DNA of 64,000 bases from Monoplex corrugatus (GCA_030674185.1 CM060307.1:41507155-41571154); one strand, 5' to 3'; counted from the stretch's first letter, positions 36,971 through 50,480 are shown. A program made the numbers and translations. The notes: generated by a model not told the origin, from the letters alone.

Positions 36971-39537
36971 AGAATGTGATCAACTGATTATGCACAATTT
37001 TATAAACTGACAACTAAGTTTTCATGATTTTGTATGCCGACAACTGAGTTCTCGTGACAACAGATGCTGTGTCATGAGAATTACAACAGCAAATTTCATG
37101 TCAACACTGTTTGACTGACTCGTTCTGCAGAAATGGGCACCAATTTAACATGTGTATTCTGCTCTTACTTTGTAAAGCCTATGACAATTCTCTTATGCAT
37201 AAAAATGTTTCCATGTAAACAAACAAGATCAAATGAGTTGTCACTGGGGATTAACACCATGTCAACTATAAAGGTCACTTTATGGCATGTAAACAAACAA
37301 ATGAACAAACACACAAGCTTTACAGACAGGACAAGACAAAGTGAAAACTCATGACATATTCACACTGTACAAAAAAGATGAAGTATTCTGACCTATGATA
37401 CCCCTCAATTCAATTTAATATATCCCTGTGTATTTGTTCTTGAAAATGTTTAATTTGTCATCAGTATATTCAGCTGCTGTGTATTAAATGAAAACTTGTA
37501 TGCACAATTTGTCTTGTGTGTGCTCTCCCACTAAGCTGTGTATGAGAGAAAGATGCCAATCTCAAGTGAAAGTTTGACAGGGGTGGTGTGCTATGATGTT
37601 CAACATCAATTTCTGTTGTTGTTTTTTTTACTTCCAAGAATGCAAGCATGCAAGGTGAAAAAACAAACAAACAAACAAAGAGAAGAATTCAAAACAGAGA
37701 TGAAAGAAAAACAACACCTCCACAACAAACAGAACCCACCACAATATAACAAAAATTAACACATTAACTTGTTTTCAGGGAAACAATTCACAAAAATCAA
37801 AATCCACACAAAAGTTATTCCATAAAGCTCGTCAGAAGAGAAAATCAATCATGCTCCAAAAGTCCACTGCACAACAAATACTAAACCAACCACAATGAAG
37901 TCAAGAAAGAAGAAATTGGGGATCGAGTTAGCAAAACAAATAAGGATGCGCCACATTTCATGAAACAAAAGCAGCATGGAGGGAAGGGGAGCATGTGCAA
38001 TCAAGTATCTATATATAGTGATCAAATTATTCCATCAGAAGCGTGACCCAAAATTTACACAGAAACAGATGTCAAGTGTAACACCGCCCTTAAAAATCAA
38101 TTTTTCTTTTCCCTTTTTTGTAGCTGCTTTTTAGATTTCAAAAATCATTTTTCATCATTGCCATACTTTATCCCACAGGTTGGACTGTCAAAGAGAGAGA
38201 GAGAGAGAAAGTGCCATGATCAATATTTTTGCTCCTAGAAGCTCAAGCCTTCTGCCTGCTCCCTTGAACATTCCTTTCAGCCTATCAAAAGTAATATTCC
38301 CAGAAGCAAAAATAAAGGACATTGTTCAACAAAACTGCTACATTATGCAAAGAGAATTTGGGATACATTAAGTAGCTGCCCATGCAACCATGATAAAACT
38401 TGGCGCATGTTCACTTTTTATTATATTTAATATGCTGCAGGTCAAAGTTCTTTATTTACAGTCTGTATACAACACGAAAGCAAGCCGTTCACAGGAACGA
38501 TCTCATTTTTGCTTTCCTACCAATTATCTTTATATCATATGGCCTTTACAGATAAATTACAAAATATCACATATGCATCTTGACGCCAAAGTCTTGATGC
38601 ATACTGAAAAGTTTCAGTTATTGCTGATATATAATATTATACATTACAATTTAAAAACAGAAGTCATGAATAAAGACAACCAACATTCTGTATCACTTTC
38701 AGTAATGTTAAACTTCAATTAAGCTGGGATACACAATTTTAAAGAGACACTACAGAATACATGAGTTTCATAATGAGAGGTTACACTTTTTTTTTTATTT
38801 GTTTGCTGTTGGTTTTTTTTTTTTTTGGGGTGTTGTTGTTGCACTCTTTAATTTGTCATTATTTGGAGAGGGGGAGAGACAAGTACATGGTTCAATAAAT
38901 ATACACATCTCTTTGGAAGACTTTTCTTTGAAATCCTCTACATTATATCCATGCAGTTTATATTTTCTAAAACATAATAACATTACAAAAACAATTCAAA
39001 AGTAAATAACCATGTGGAATTTATGGTTCACTGCCTTACCATTTATAACATATAGGAGTAAATGACTGGCAGTGTTTTGATTGGCTCCTTTGACTTTACA
39101 TTATAATTCCTGAATGATGGTGGCAAAGAATCAAGCATGGCCACTTGCGTATTTTATTAATTAAGCGATGCCTTCTAGGATACATTCTTCAAAACAACAA
39201 ATTAGGGTGATTCAACCATCACTTCAGTTTTGCTTGGTCCTGAGCATCAAACTTTGGCATTCAGCTAGAATACAAGAGTACTGGTGAATACAGAAATATG
39301 ATACCGGGCTATGTTTGTGATATTGATTAAAACAATGATTAAATGTGGCTAGTGGCAGATTATGATCCAAAACAAATTCTGAAACCATCTTGTTGTTTTT
39401 GTTTTTGGCAATGTTTTCTTCGAGATCGAATAGAAGAATGAATAAAGGATTAGACAGAGATATGAAAAAGAATATAGAACTATGGAAAGGGTTCAAAAGA
39501 GAGAATTGGCGGAATTGGGGTGGGTGGGTGGGAGGGA

Positions 39538-39556
39538 TAGACAGAGAGAGAGACAT

Positions 39557-39597
<41 letters not shown>

Positions 39598-39598
39598 C

Positions 39599-39654
<56 letters not shown>

Positions 39655-39655
39655 G
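39538..39655. repeat. (GA)n array
   Basis: (GA)n with GACA and GGAG interruptions, about 450 bases from the exon at 40109. Confidence 0.95.
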
Positions 39656-40108
39656 ATCGGACCTCATTCATATTCTTTATATTTTCAAGTTAATATTTTT
39701 CTTTATAATCTACCTACATAATGTCAGCAGACAATTATAAAATGGGTTGAAAAGTAAAATCTTTGATTCTGTCTAAAGATGTTTTTAATACACAAAAGAC
39801 TGAAGTAACAAAAGTGGAAGACTAAAACGGGCAAGAATTGTTAAAATGAGCAAGCAATGGACTGCACGTAGCAAACTAAGTGAGAGTATCCAAACAGATG
39901 AAGCCTACAGTCTAAACAGCCCAAAAATAACCTCGAAAGTTCAGCTAGATTTAAAACTAAGCAGCTAAAGAAAAGAGGTGGCACCAAGTGTGCCGAATTT
40001 TAAAGTCTTAGCTAACATTGAAGGTCACAGGACACTGGCCAAAAAGAGCGAGCATCACAAGAGCGAATGAGCAGGCGAGCATCATAACATAGCATGCTCG
40101 TCCCCTAC

Positions 40109-40219
40109 CGAAGCACTTGAGAGAGAGAGCTGACCCATCTGGCTCGTCAGCTGCGGCATGACTCCTGACCCCGGGTCAAGAGTTGTGGCGCTGCCATGGT
40201 GAAGTGTGCTGGGAAGCAT
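40109..40219 (-). CDS. RBMS/shep homologue, exon with VMPQLTSQMGQLSLSS
   Basis: This 111-base exon of 37 codons is phase 0 at both ends. It begins MLPSTLHHGSATTLDPGSGV and ends MPQLTSQMGQLSLSSAS. The second half corresponds to the RBMS motif MISPLAQQMSHLSLGS. The acceptor chosen is CTAATTGACAG, just before the ATG codon, because it keeps the phase; the more pyrimidine-rich CTTCCCAG ten bases downstream would put the reading frame out of phase with the preceding exon. The donor is GTAGGG, a weak but valid GT. The nearest upstream coding exon ends in phase 0 at 44740, so no exon is missing between them by phase. Confidence 0.92.
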
Positions 40220-40739
40220 CTGTCAATTAGGCATAAGGTCAACGATCAAGGCCATCTCTTAGAATACCACAAAAAGATTACAACATGAGATTTAAAATCA
40301 AGCACAGCTAAATCCAGAATACAAAACAAGCTACTGCCAAAAAATAAAAAAGCAAGAAAAGTTAACTCTGTTTGCTGAAAGAAACAATTAAGGAAAACTT
40401 TACCAAGTGCAAAAGAAACACACACTCACAAAAAAAAAAAAAACTGAAACAAAAGCTGGATGTATTTCAAGTCCACAGCACAATTTCAACATTATAACAT
40501 GTCATCATCTGTGTTTTTAAAAGTAAACGATGAAACACTAAAATACATTAAACAAATAAAAATCAAAAGAAGATACAAACAAGTTCCAGTCACGCAATAT
40601 AGCTGGGTTACAAACAATAATTAAAAGAAATTGAAAAAGAAGGAAGTCCACACTTGCGTCAGTTGTTAAGAAAACCAAGAATTAAAAAACCAACAAGGTT
40701 CACACACACATACACACACACACACATAAAAAAAATCAG

Positions 40740-41165
40740 TCTCCAAGATGTTCAGGCCTCCTCGTGTTATTCTTTGCGTCCGGCATCACCAAGAAAGACA
40801 GTTTGTTCAGGAGAGCGGAAGAGGAGACTTGCAGGTGGTAGGAAGGCCAGTTTCAGTTTTGCATGCATAAAGAATCCTTTGAGCCCCGACCTGGACCAGC
40901 ATCTCCTGCACAAGGGCAAGCAAGGACCATGAGGCCCGTTGTGGAAAAGGCAGGCTAGCCAGGTTCGTGACCACCGCCCACAGAAGGTGGGTGGGTTTGG
41001 CTGCCACAGGACGCCTGATTTTTTACATCAGGGCGGCCGTTGTGGGGTCCAAGACTGCCGACACATCGGGGTGCACAGAGGGAAGGATCTGTGAATTAGA
41101 ACACAAAAACAGCACGCTAAGGTCAGTGCAGACAGGACAGGTCAACATATCACGTAACGCCACAC
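40740..41165. other. GC-rich island inside an intron, unassigned
   Basis: About 420 bases of clearly higher GC content and lower simplicity than the surrounding intron. Open frames exist on both strands (up to about 90 codons) but none gives a recognisable domain. It could be a repeat fragment, an unrecognised exon or a non-coding RNA; I cannot decide. Confidence 0.4.
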
Positions 41166-43778
41166 ACTGTTAGTTGACTTTTTTCTCCTTTTTCTTCTTT
41201 TATATTTTTGTGGTACTTTAGCTCATGTCTTTTGTGGTACTTTGGCTCATGTCTTTTGTCTGTGAACTTATATGATTCTGTACTGCACATGTTCTCTATC
41301 TTTCTACAGCGCATGAAGTGTGACAGAACTGGATATGTGAAACTACAAGACTTGGAGCCATGGCCACTAAATATATAGGCACCATCAATGATGCCATTAC
41401 AATATGCCCTGCAAGTGGGTACATACGTAAGATTCCAATGTATTTGCTTTTATTTCCTTTGTTTCATTCTATTAATTATGAAACTTTGAAGGAAAACATT
41501 CAAATCCATCTTATAATAGCTGTTATCAGATATGTTCAACACCATATATAAATGCGAGTCACTGAAAATGTCTGTCTTGGAATGTACTTCCTGACTAAAA
41601 TTTGGTGCTTGTTATTATCAAGTTTTAATTGTAAGGCAGAGAAAGAATAACAGACACTGAAATGCAGTATCTGATCCTTTTATCCATGGTATGGCATGGT
41701 ACGAATGACAACAAAATATGAATGAATGAAACATTATCTGTATGATATAATGAAAAAATAAATGTAATTATGATAATTTTATGTATGCTAGTTTTTGATT
41801 CCATGAAAGAAACAATCTACAAAGTAAGTTACGTCTATATGCAGTGTAAACTATAAAGTTGGTTTCGTTTCTGTAATGAATTCTAATACAGAATATGTTG
41901 GTTAGTTTATTTCTGGATATATGCAGTTTCATTTTCCCCTATATTGTAGAAAGTCATTGCATCACTGATAAAACGCTGATCACAGCAATATATGGAGCAT
42001 AGCCACCAATGGAAGACAATATCATTCTGGCAGGAAACCCTTGCATACACCGACTTCAAGTGTAGCAGTATAACCAAATTTCCACTGAATATTTTGCATG
42101 AATTGTTTACTGTATATGTCACGAAAAATATTTCTTTTCTGCCATGTTATTCCACATCAAGCTCACACACAGTCATGACAGCACAAACAAGGACAGAAAT
42201 AAGATCTCACAACAAAGCAAATCATGCTTAAGTTAGCATTCATTTACCAACATAATCTTTCATTGTAATAAAGTGGAAAATAGATTTCTGCCGTATCATG
42301 CTACAGAAGCATGAAAGACTTATCTAATTTAACATAGAAAATAAGAGTTCTGCTGTATCATGCAAAAGAAGCATCAAGAACTCAACTCATCTAACTTTCA
42401 TGATTCAATCTGGAAATAATTCTCATAATCATGCAGACCATCAAATGTTAAACACAACTGTCATTCCTTGTATTGAAGACGATCATGAAAGAAGTCTGTT
42501 TTCTTTCTGGAAAATGGGGTCCCAATTTTTGAAAAAAGCACTGTGAACAAAAGATTAAAAGGATTTTTTTCCCCAGAAAATCATGCATAATAAACATACT
42601 CATCATGACTGATGAGTGACAATTCTCAATGGCAATTAGTTATTCCTGCCTCATGAAACAAAAAGCTGTTATGTGTCATCAAATAATATTTGAAAGAGGT
42701 CAAGTATTTGCTCAGTTATATTCAATGCCGATGCTTCTTGTGGGATATCATTCCCTATTTGAATTTTTATATTCACCTACTGCCCTAAACTCAATACGGA
42801 ATGTGTGAAAGGTTATGCAAACAATTTTAAATTGAAACTACTGTATAATACATGTTATACAAATAATCTGAATTATTTTCTTCAATGCGTTTCTAACCTA
42901 CCAATCATGGCACAAGATACAACACTTTTTTTTCACTCACTGTGTCAAATTTCAAATTTGAGGAATCCCTTACACTGCTGCCCAGACACACATTGTGTAC
43001 AGTACTGGGAACTCTTAATGCTAGCAAGTGGTTGAATAAAAATCTTTGCAATATAAGCTGCGAAGGATTATGCATGATCAGTTTTTTTCATTAGTCTTGT
43101 CAATAACAACTGGGTTTTTTTCCGTAACAATTCAGCAAGAACAATAATTTCAATTACAAAAAGCAATCAGAGATGATCAGGGGCCCAGACAAAATGATTT
43201 TTGTGTGTGCTTTTTTCCTCTTTCCCTACCCCCTCCTCCAAATTCACTTTCTTGAAAATCTCTTTTTTACTTGCACAATGTTATACAATCTGAAATAGCT
43301 TGATTAAGAAAACATTCAGAAAAATCATAAATAGCAAATATTTAAGCTTACACTTTCTCTCTCACTTCCCTCCCTCCCTCATTTTTTCCTTTAATGCTGA
43401 GGCATCAAAATATGCCAAATAGGCATCATTAATTTGTCATCTGACAGCCAATGAATAGATTAGATGGACAAAATATTTCTTATGTAGGTAAAATATTTCT
43501 TGTGTGCAAACAACTTTGTGCTTCTGATTACATACCATGGGTGGGGTTAAGTCTGTAATACAAAGATCTTGGCAACAAAGACAACAATCAAAAGAAAAGG
43601 GTGAAGAACTAGTGAGCATCACTCTGAATAGGTTAACCATTCCATCATACACAAATAATTTAGTCATCAGAAATGTCACCATGATGAAACATCCTTTTTT
43701 ACATTTTCTTTCATGAGCTAACTACACAAAAGCACTTTGATGATCCAAATCAACATGCAAAATACATCAGAGACACAG

Positions 43779-43930
<152 letters not shown>

Positions 43931-44739
43931 CAGAGATAGATTACAATGCTGTATCATTTGCCTGGTTGGAGCAACTGTTGCCACGTGACTACTAACAAAC
44001 AAAAATAAAATGAAACAAAAACTAGCCACATGGCATAGCAATTTGTCATAAATATGTATTTCTATGAATTATACAAAAAAAATGCACCATAAGAAAAGAA
44101 TATACAAATATACTCATTCTCCCACTCCACCCCATCCCCTCTTATAAATTATTTCAAATGGACTAGAAACTATCAAATGGGAAAACTTCCATATCCAAAA
44201 AATCTCTGTTATCATGTTTTATTAAAGCTGTACAGAAACAAAAGCTCATTCAATAAAATTTACCATGAAAGCAAAAAAAAACCAAAAAAACAAACAAACA
44301 AAACCAAAAACAAAACAAAACAAAAACCACATACATAATAATAATAACAATGTTTTCAATCATTATATTATTTCAGCTATATCCATTTAAAATTGCCGCA
44401 GAATGTATGGGTCGAGTTACTTCTATCCTCCTCTCACACTTCGGAGCATGAACATATCTATGTGTGAACACACACACACACACACGCATGCGTACATACA
44501 CACACAAACACACACACACACGCTCCCCCCTCCCCTGCCACCTTTCCCACAAGTGAACAACTCTTCCCCAGGCGCTTGGTAAAAATAAACTGCGGGTAGT
44601 TGATATCACCTGGCCTATAATTACTACTACAGGTAAGAGAGAATCCTAGTTCCTACATAACCCCTGTCCATCAGCAGCAGCGTGAAGGAAAGAGTGGACC
44701 AGGCTAGGCAGGGCTTGACCAGTAAGTTCAGGTACTTAC

Positions 44740-44902
44740 ATGTGGCATGCCGGGCTGCATGATATACTGCGGCATCCAGGCAGGGTTGGAGGACACCTGG
44801 TAGGTGGTGACAGGGGTTGTGGCCACAGAAGAGTAGCGCGGCATCAAGCCGGTGGCCGCAGGCAGGAGCGTGGGCGTGGCCATACTGTAATTCATGTACG
44901 GA
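44740..44902 (-). CDS. RBMS/shep homologue, exon with TPVTTYQV..WMPQYIMQPG
   Basis: This 163-base exon completes an Ala codon and then encodes 54 residues beginning PYMNYSMATPTLLPAATGLM and ending WMPQYIMQPGMPH. The segment TTPVTTYQVSSNPAWMPQYI matches the RBMS C-terminal half (SPVSAYQV, PSWM, PYILQHPG) and fly shep (GSQWIPGYMMTQP). The minus-strand acceptor follows a GAAACAG, with pyrimidines a little further upstream. The donor is GTAAGTACC. The exon ends in phase 0. This Pro/Gln/Met-rich part has no fold I recognise and is a conserved tail of the family. Confidence comes from the similarity together with exact phase closure. Confidence 0.93.
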
Positions 44903-47464
44903 CTGTTTCTCAATAAGCAGGCAGGGTTCAAGTCCCTAAGCACGCTTCGCAATTTAATTTTGTTACTCGTCTGTCTTAGATGTTTGCTTACGGGTAAGGA
45001 TCATAGCATTTGTACACCCAGCTCACAAGTCTCCATGGATTAGAATAATTCTATCTTGTAAACTATTACATGTCTACCTAATGCACTATCAGCTCATCTT
45101 TCTCCCCCTAATTTTCCATTTGTTGTTGTTGACATTTTCGGTCACATGATGCGAGCTGGGTTGGTTCTTTTGATAGAGCCATGGACTCAAAATCTGATAT
45201 CTTGAGTTCAATCCCAACCCGCAACATTAACAAGTGGTTTGTTCATGCCCATCTTCATAATTTTCATCATTTTGATATTGTCGCACAGTATTTCATAGGT
45301 CCCTCTCCTCCCTCCCAATTTCAAGACCTCGCTAACCCAAAGCATTTTTGCACAGGCTCAGGGAGTCTGACAAATAATTGCTATCAGATTTGAACAGAGC
45401 GCGTGTGGAATAGTCAGACTACTGTGAATCCCACTTAAACAAACTTCAAATTCTGTTCACTAACAAGCGTGGCTGTTTCTTTCAATGATACAATACTAAC
45501 TTTGATTGTACTGAACAGCTTACATATTTTTTTTTTTGCACTTTGGGGTGTATTTCTATTGCACTAGATGCAGGGTTTATTTCTACTGCACTAGGTGCGT
45601 TTCTTTCTCTCTCAGTCAAGAATCTTACTTAACAGAAATAGCCTAATAGCCATAATGAATCCAAACTTTTGTTATATTTTGCCTAACACTAAATGTTCTT
45701 GTTTTTCTGTATAATCGAAAAGATTTCATATTATTTACTTTTTTTGGTAAGTGGGTTTACTTTTTTCATTTCAGGAATGTTTTGATAATTTTATAACCAG
45801 GCCTCATTCTCTGTGCCTCCTTCATTCTTCATTTCGTCCATCAAAGCATCGGCTATGTTCCTGACAGATAGTAATCATGATGGTTTGTCCGCCATGCACC
45901 ATGTCTGACTGTAATCAACTGTGTTTTTTTATCTCCATAAAATGCAGAGTGTTAGGTAGGCATGTGGACTACCAAGACCGAGATGGAATGAGGAAATCAA
46001 AGAGAATATACTGCAGCAGGCACCAGTAAAATGTTTCTTCTGTTGTTTACAAGTGGGGAAAAAATGCAAGTTTTCTCCATGTATATAAAGCAAGCAAACA
46101 AAATGCTGAATGACAAAAACTGAATGGCTCACGATATTTACACTTACAAGAACAAAAAAAGAGAAAGTTACATATATAAGAAGCATGCCAATTCCATCCT
46201 GCTTTGCCCTGTGATATTTCAGACCGACTTCATATGAGGCACATGAAAGATACTGACTGCTGTATCACTCTGACTACAGTGTGCGTGATAAAGGTACATA
46301 CTTCTACAAGTTTTCACAACAATTAGTATCTGGCATAGTATATATAGATATATACATACATATATATGTACAATATTACAATATATACAAGTGTACAGGT
46401 GTATATAAGTATATATGCATAATATACAATCATAATAGAAATATATGTAACACTCTTATGCGCAGTTTTAACAAAATACAAGAGCAACATAGTTCAGAGT
46501 AAGACTGAAGTGCGCAACAAGGGCCATAGCTGATCAATTCCACAATGAACAGGAAACTTTTAAGTTGACCCTCCCTCCTTTCCCATTACAAGTACAAGAA
46601 CCTCACCCCACCCCACCAAAGAACACCTGTTGTGCACTATCACTCACAACACAAAGATAATCTATTTACAAACTTGCAATTTAACAATTTTGGGTTGTTT
46701 GAACGACAGAGAAAAGCATCAAGATGATGTTTTGATAAGAGATTCATTGAAGTGAAAACAGGTTTCTAAAGTTCAATTGTAGGCAACTGTATGAGAGGGG
46801 AAAAAAATGCATACTGTTTCTTTCTAAACACCAAAGCAAGAGTGAACTTTTCTTAATGAAGTCACACAGAGTGTGCATGTGTGTACATTTTTCTTTGCGT
46901 TCTGTGGTCATAACCTTAACACCGATATCCGGTCTTTTTTGTTTATTTGTATGTCTCTGTCCTTTTCTTAAAGTCGGCTAAACGCTTTTTCTGTTGTGGG
47001 ATGAAGTTGGTTTACCTGTTTTTACTGTTCTTTCATTAGCTGTAGCCCTTTGAAGTCATTTCTTTTATAATCATATTTGTGACAATTGTATTCAGCAGAG
47101 TATTGTGTTTTGTGTGTATGTGCATGTATATTCATGCATGAGTGTTCGTGCATACATGCACATACGCAAATATGCTGCAAAAGCAAGTGTAAGTGCTTGG
47201 AGTATAAAAATGCCTGCTTCAAATACGTTCTAATAAGTTTTCCCCATTGCGGCGCCGATTTCAGCAAGTGTTGGAATAACCCTCCAGTATTTTTCCCACT
47301 GCGCTAGTAATTGTCATAAAATCAGATGGCTGCCTTGTGTGAGCAACAGACACTTGTTCTATGCATGCTAGGATGCACTTTTACTAGACACGAGTACAAA
47401 ATGAGATAAAATACAAGAGAAGGCTACAAGACAGAAGGAAGAGGACGAAAGAGATGGTACTTAC
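44903..47464 (-). other. 2.6-kb intron of the RBMS gene
   Basis: It contains one plus-oriented SINE copy (about 45.15-45.47 kb) and a TA-rich stretch near 46.33-46.45 kb. The rest is unique AT-rich sequence. Confidence 0.75.
45150..45470 (+). mobile_element. tRNA-headed SINE, plus copy
   Basis: The head GGTTGGTTCTTTTGATAGAGC with GAGTTCAATCCC resembles A and B boxes. The body has CATTTTGATATTGTCGCAC and GCACAGGCTCAGGGAGTCTG, and the tail is ACTTAAACAAACTTCAAATT. Body and tail recur at 11.36-11.60 kb and, inverted, at 22.45-22.68 kb, so this is a dispersed family. The open frame through it is incidental. Confidence 0.65.
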
Positions 47465-47517
47465 GCATTCAAGTTGGCTGCCAAGGCGGCCTGCTGGTCA
47501 AAGGGAAACTGCAACCC
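47465..47517 (-). CDS. RBMS/shep homologue, small Gln/Ala-rich linker exon
   Basis: This 53-base exon in phase 0 encodes GLQFPFDQQAALAANLN plus two bases of an Ala codon (GC). The acceptor reads CCATCACTATGCAG and the donor is GTAAGTACC, an excellent match to consensus. It lies in the region after RRM2 where RBMS proteins carry a low-complexity, poorly conserved linker. The sequence itself does not identify the family. The call rests on strand, splice sites and perfect phase agreement with both neighbours. It could be an alternatively used exon, but as a 53-base exon its skipping would shift the frame. Confidence 0.82.
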
Positions 47518-47656
47518 CTGCATAGTGATGGAATAAAACTTGTTTTACAAATGTTTGCAGTACATTTTTACTTGACTTGGATGATGGAATGATTGGATGG
47601 TTGACTAGTTTATCAATTCACCTGTGTGTGTGAGAACGTGAGACAGAAAGTAATGT

Positions 47657-47665
47657 ATGTGTGTG

Positions 47666-47737
<72 letters not shown>

Positions 47738-47772
47738 TGTGTATGTGTATGTGTGTGTGTGTGTTGTGATGA

Positions 47773-47802
<30 letters not shown>
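47657..47802. repeat. (TG)n and (TGA)n arrays
   Basis: A TG array with TGTA interruptions is followed by (GATGAT)n at 47770-47802. The array lies about 140 bases upstream, in transcript sense, of the acceptor of the exon at 47465-47517. Confidence 0.9.
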
Positions 47803-47803
<1 letters not shown>

Positions 47804-48359
47804 AACACCCAATCATTCACCTAGTTTCAGTTTTTGAGCACTTATTAAATTGTCTGCCCTAATCACTCTTTAGTTTACAAGTCAAGAAGTCAGGCCAAGT
47901 GCAACTGAATATGGTTTGGAAAGTGATTCTGATCGAGCTCACTGTACCATATGAAACTGGAATGGAGGAAGCCCATATCTACAAGACTGAAATTTTGTGA
48001 AAAGTATGCCAGTCTAGCCAGCAACTTGAGGACATCTGGCTTTCAAACCGAAGTCCTCGCATAGAGCTTGGAGCAACGGGGTTGATAAGCACATAAGCCT
48101 ATGATCTCATGAAGCTCTCTCAATTTCAGGGAAAGAAGCCCAGAGCCCTTTGACAATGGCAGAAAAGAGCTCCTGCTAGAAGTGGACGAGGAGGAGAAAA
48201 AGTGAACTTCAAAGGCTTAAAATTTCCCTAATTGTGGATAAGACATCCTTCACAAGGGTGTCGTATTGTCACCAGCACTGTATGACATTCCCGACAGGAC
48301 GAAGATGCTCTATAGGAGCCCCTGGCCCTATTTACATTGTTTAGTTTTCTTTTCTTTAA

Positions 48360-48815
48360 GCTGGCCATGATATGAGGGAGGATACGATGGTAGTTTCCCA
48401 TTGCCTTCCATCGGTTTTTGTACAGACTTTCCGCTTGCCTTTGTCGTTCCCTCGGCTACTCACAAGACAGTGGGTGATTTATTGTCAGAGTTTACTTCCT
48501 TAGCCTTGGTCTCTCCAGAGACAACCACAAAGCAGTGGTAATATTCTGTAAGGTTTAGTCCCTTAGCCTTGGTCTCCCCCAGACACTCACAAGGCAGTGG
48601 TGCTATTTTCCCATAGCTGGGGGTCTGGTTTGTGGGCACAAGGTCATGTCCACACGCTTGTGGACCTGCGCGCCACACGTCTGTGGGCCAGACATCCTCC
48701 AAGTCTTCGGCACTCTGCTCTCCTCTTCGCAGAGATGCATGGAGCAGTGCTAGCCAGCGATGATGGCTAAAAGCGAGAGGTGACAAGCACGCAGTCACTA
48801 GCCAACACACTAGAG
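48360..48815 (-). mobile_element. RTE-like LINE 5' region fragment (minus)
   Basis: Read on the minus strand this matches the 5' part of the element at 5.5-6.0 kb block by block: GTGACTGCGTGCTTGTCACC, two CACTG(C/T)CTTGTGAG-type blocks, GGGAACGACAAAGGCAAGCG, ACAAAAACCGATGGAAGGCA and ATGGGAAACTACCATCG. It stops before the endonuclease. The open frame through it (116 codons) shows no protein similarity and is not called as a gene. Confidence 0.8.
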
Positions 48816-49291
48816 ACTAGTGTGTCATGTATTGTAATTGTTACTTCTATGGGTAATGTTAGCTCTCAGTGTAGATGAATATGAATGAGAATGTATACTG
48901 AATGCTAACATTGCTTAGAACTGATTCACTCAAAAGAATGTTTTATCATGATTTGCTTTTTAATAGGTAATGGTAGTAATATTGTTATATTGTTATAGAC
49001 GGTGAGTCCGTGCAAGATGTTTGTAGTACAACCTATGAAGAGAATGATTCTTGTGCAGTGTTGAAGACACAGTTGACATGATCTTTGCTACCTCGAGGGC
49101 AATTACTGCCAATTAACAGCCACTGCAACCGGATGTGGTGCATGTGATGATGGCATTTTTTTTGATAGAATGCATAATTGTTTGAGTAAAATTACTTGTT
49201 GGAGAAGAGAAAGCATGTATCCATATCCATAAGTGTTCCCTTTTCATTACACAACTATACTCACATGCACACATCTCAGACCACTCATACA

Positions 49292-49365
49292 ACAATTGTG
49301 AAGATTTTTACTGTTCATACACCCGACACACACTGAAGATTTTTACTGTTCATACACCCGACACA
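49292..49365. repeat. Short tandem duplication
   Basis: TGAAGATTTTTACTGTTCAT followed by ACACCCGACACACA occurs twice in a row with essentially no divergence. Confidence 0.85.
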
Positions 49366-49801
49366 CATGCACTCAAAGACGTTTATTACAATGTGTACTC
49401 GCATGCACGCCATCTCTTACCACTGAAACAACAATTAAGATTTTCACTCGTTACTGACTAGACACATATGCGCTCATGAACTATGTTTCATGGGCGTGAT
49501 TTGCGCCCACGCAAATGCATGGAAGTTTAGTACTTTACCTCTTCACCACCAGACCTCAATTATAAACAAAAACAGCTATTCACGACCACTCAGCGACACA
49601 ATTATAAAGAAAAATACAACTTGCACAATCTAACATGAAAAATACACAAATAAATGACAAAAGTGTGCGTCTGTATACTATAAACTCCCATCTATTTTCT
49701 GAATTTTAATCATTTTTAACCAGATCTTACACAACTGTTCCTCTCCTATCCCAATCTCCCTACCCTTTCTAAGACGCACAACTCACATAATCTATTCCGA
49801 C

Positions 49802-49878
49802 CTGCAACATCTTTTGCTGTTGACTCTTCTTTTTGTTCCCTGAATCAGCAAACTTCACCAACAAAGGCTCAGAGCAAC
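49802..49878 (-). CDS. RBMS/shep homologue, exon ending RRM2 (PLLVKFAD)
   Basis: This 77-base exon reads (G)CSEPLLVKFADSGNKKKSQQ followed by QKMLQ. The EPLLVKFAD string is the end of RRM2 (EPLLCKFADGG in vertebrate RBMS, DPLLVKFADGG in fly shep), and the lysines after it are also a family trait. The acceptor reads TTGTTGTTGCAG and the donor GTCGGA, a weaker donor than its neighbours. With the preceding exon's single base the phase closes exactly, and it leaves phase 0. The Gln-rich end departs from the vertebrate sequence, so an alternative downstream donor cannot be excluded. Confidence 0.92.
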
Positions 49879-50291
49879 CTGCAACAACAAGGAAAGTATT
49901 TTAGCTGTCTTTGTAAATATGGCAAGTATGACAACCACCACCATTAAAGAAAAAGGAAAAAAATCAAAACCAGACCACCGAAATGTCCAAAACAATATAC
50001 GAAAGCAAGAATTTACACAAAACAGAATACAGATACAGAATGAGAAATGTCAAGCGCGCAGAAACACACAAAAAATGTGACAATAAGTGTTATCTCCTAT
50101 TTTGATACAAATGTCAAAATTGAGATTAAAGAATCCTGAAGCCTCTCCCCCCCCCCCCTCTCGTTTTCCTCCCCAACCCCCCCCCCCCCCCACCACCCAG
50201 AGCATGCAAGACCGCCTGCCTTTCCGTCCCCCTTCCCTAACTTCCAAAAACACAGATGCACACACACACGAACATGCAAACCTCTCTCTCT

Positions 50292-50309
<18 letters not shown>

Positions 50310-50326
<17 letters not shown>

Positions 50327-50480
50327 AACGTGCACATAAAAAATATTTGTTGGTTTGCAGTGAATTGTGCTTGCTTGCTGCTTTCAATAACACACACACA
50401 CACACACACACACGAAACATGTGCACATAAAAAATATTTGTTGGTTTGCAGTGAATTGTGCTTGCTTGCTGCTTTTAATA
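50310..50480. repeat. Tandem duplication of a CA-flanked 90-base block
   Basis: The phrase GTGCACATAAAAAATATTTG with TTGGTTTGCAGTGAATTGTG and CTTGCTTGCTGCTTT occurs at about 50330 and again at about 50420, each copy preceded by a (CA)n array and CGAAAC. The copies differ by only a few bases, so the duplication is recent. Confidence 0.9.

Larger units (their letters stand above)
47518..49801 (-). other. 2.3-kb intron of the RBMS gene
   Basis: It holds a minus-strand RTE 5' region fragment (48.36-48.82 kb), a TGA-triplet and TG array at its downstream end, and a 34-36-bp tandem duplication near 49.3 kb. No exon is seen. Confidence 0.75.

Noticed and set aside
48460..48810. 116-codon minus-strand frame in an intron
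   Set aside because: It coincides with the RTE-like 5' non-coding region that is also present, non-open, at 5.5-6.1 kb.
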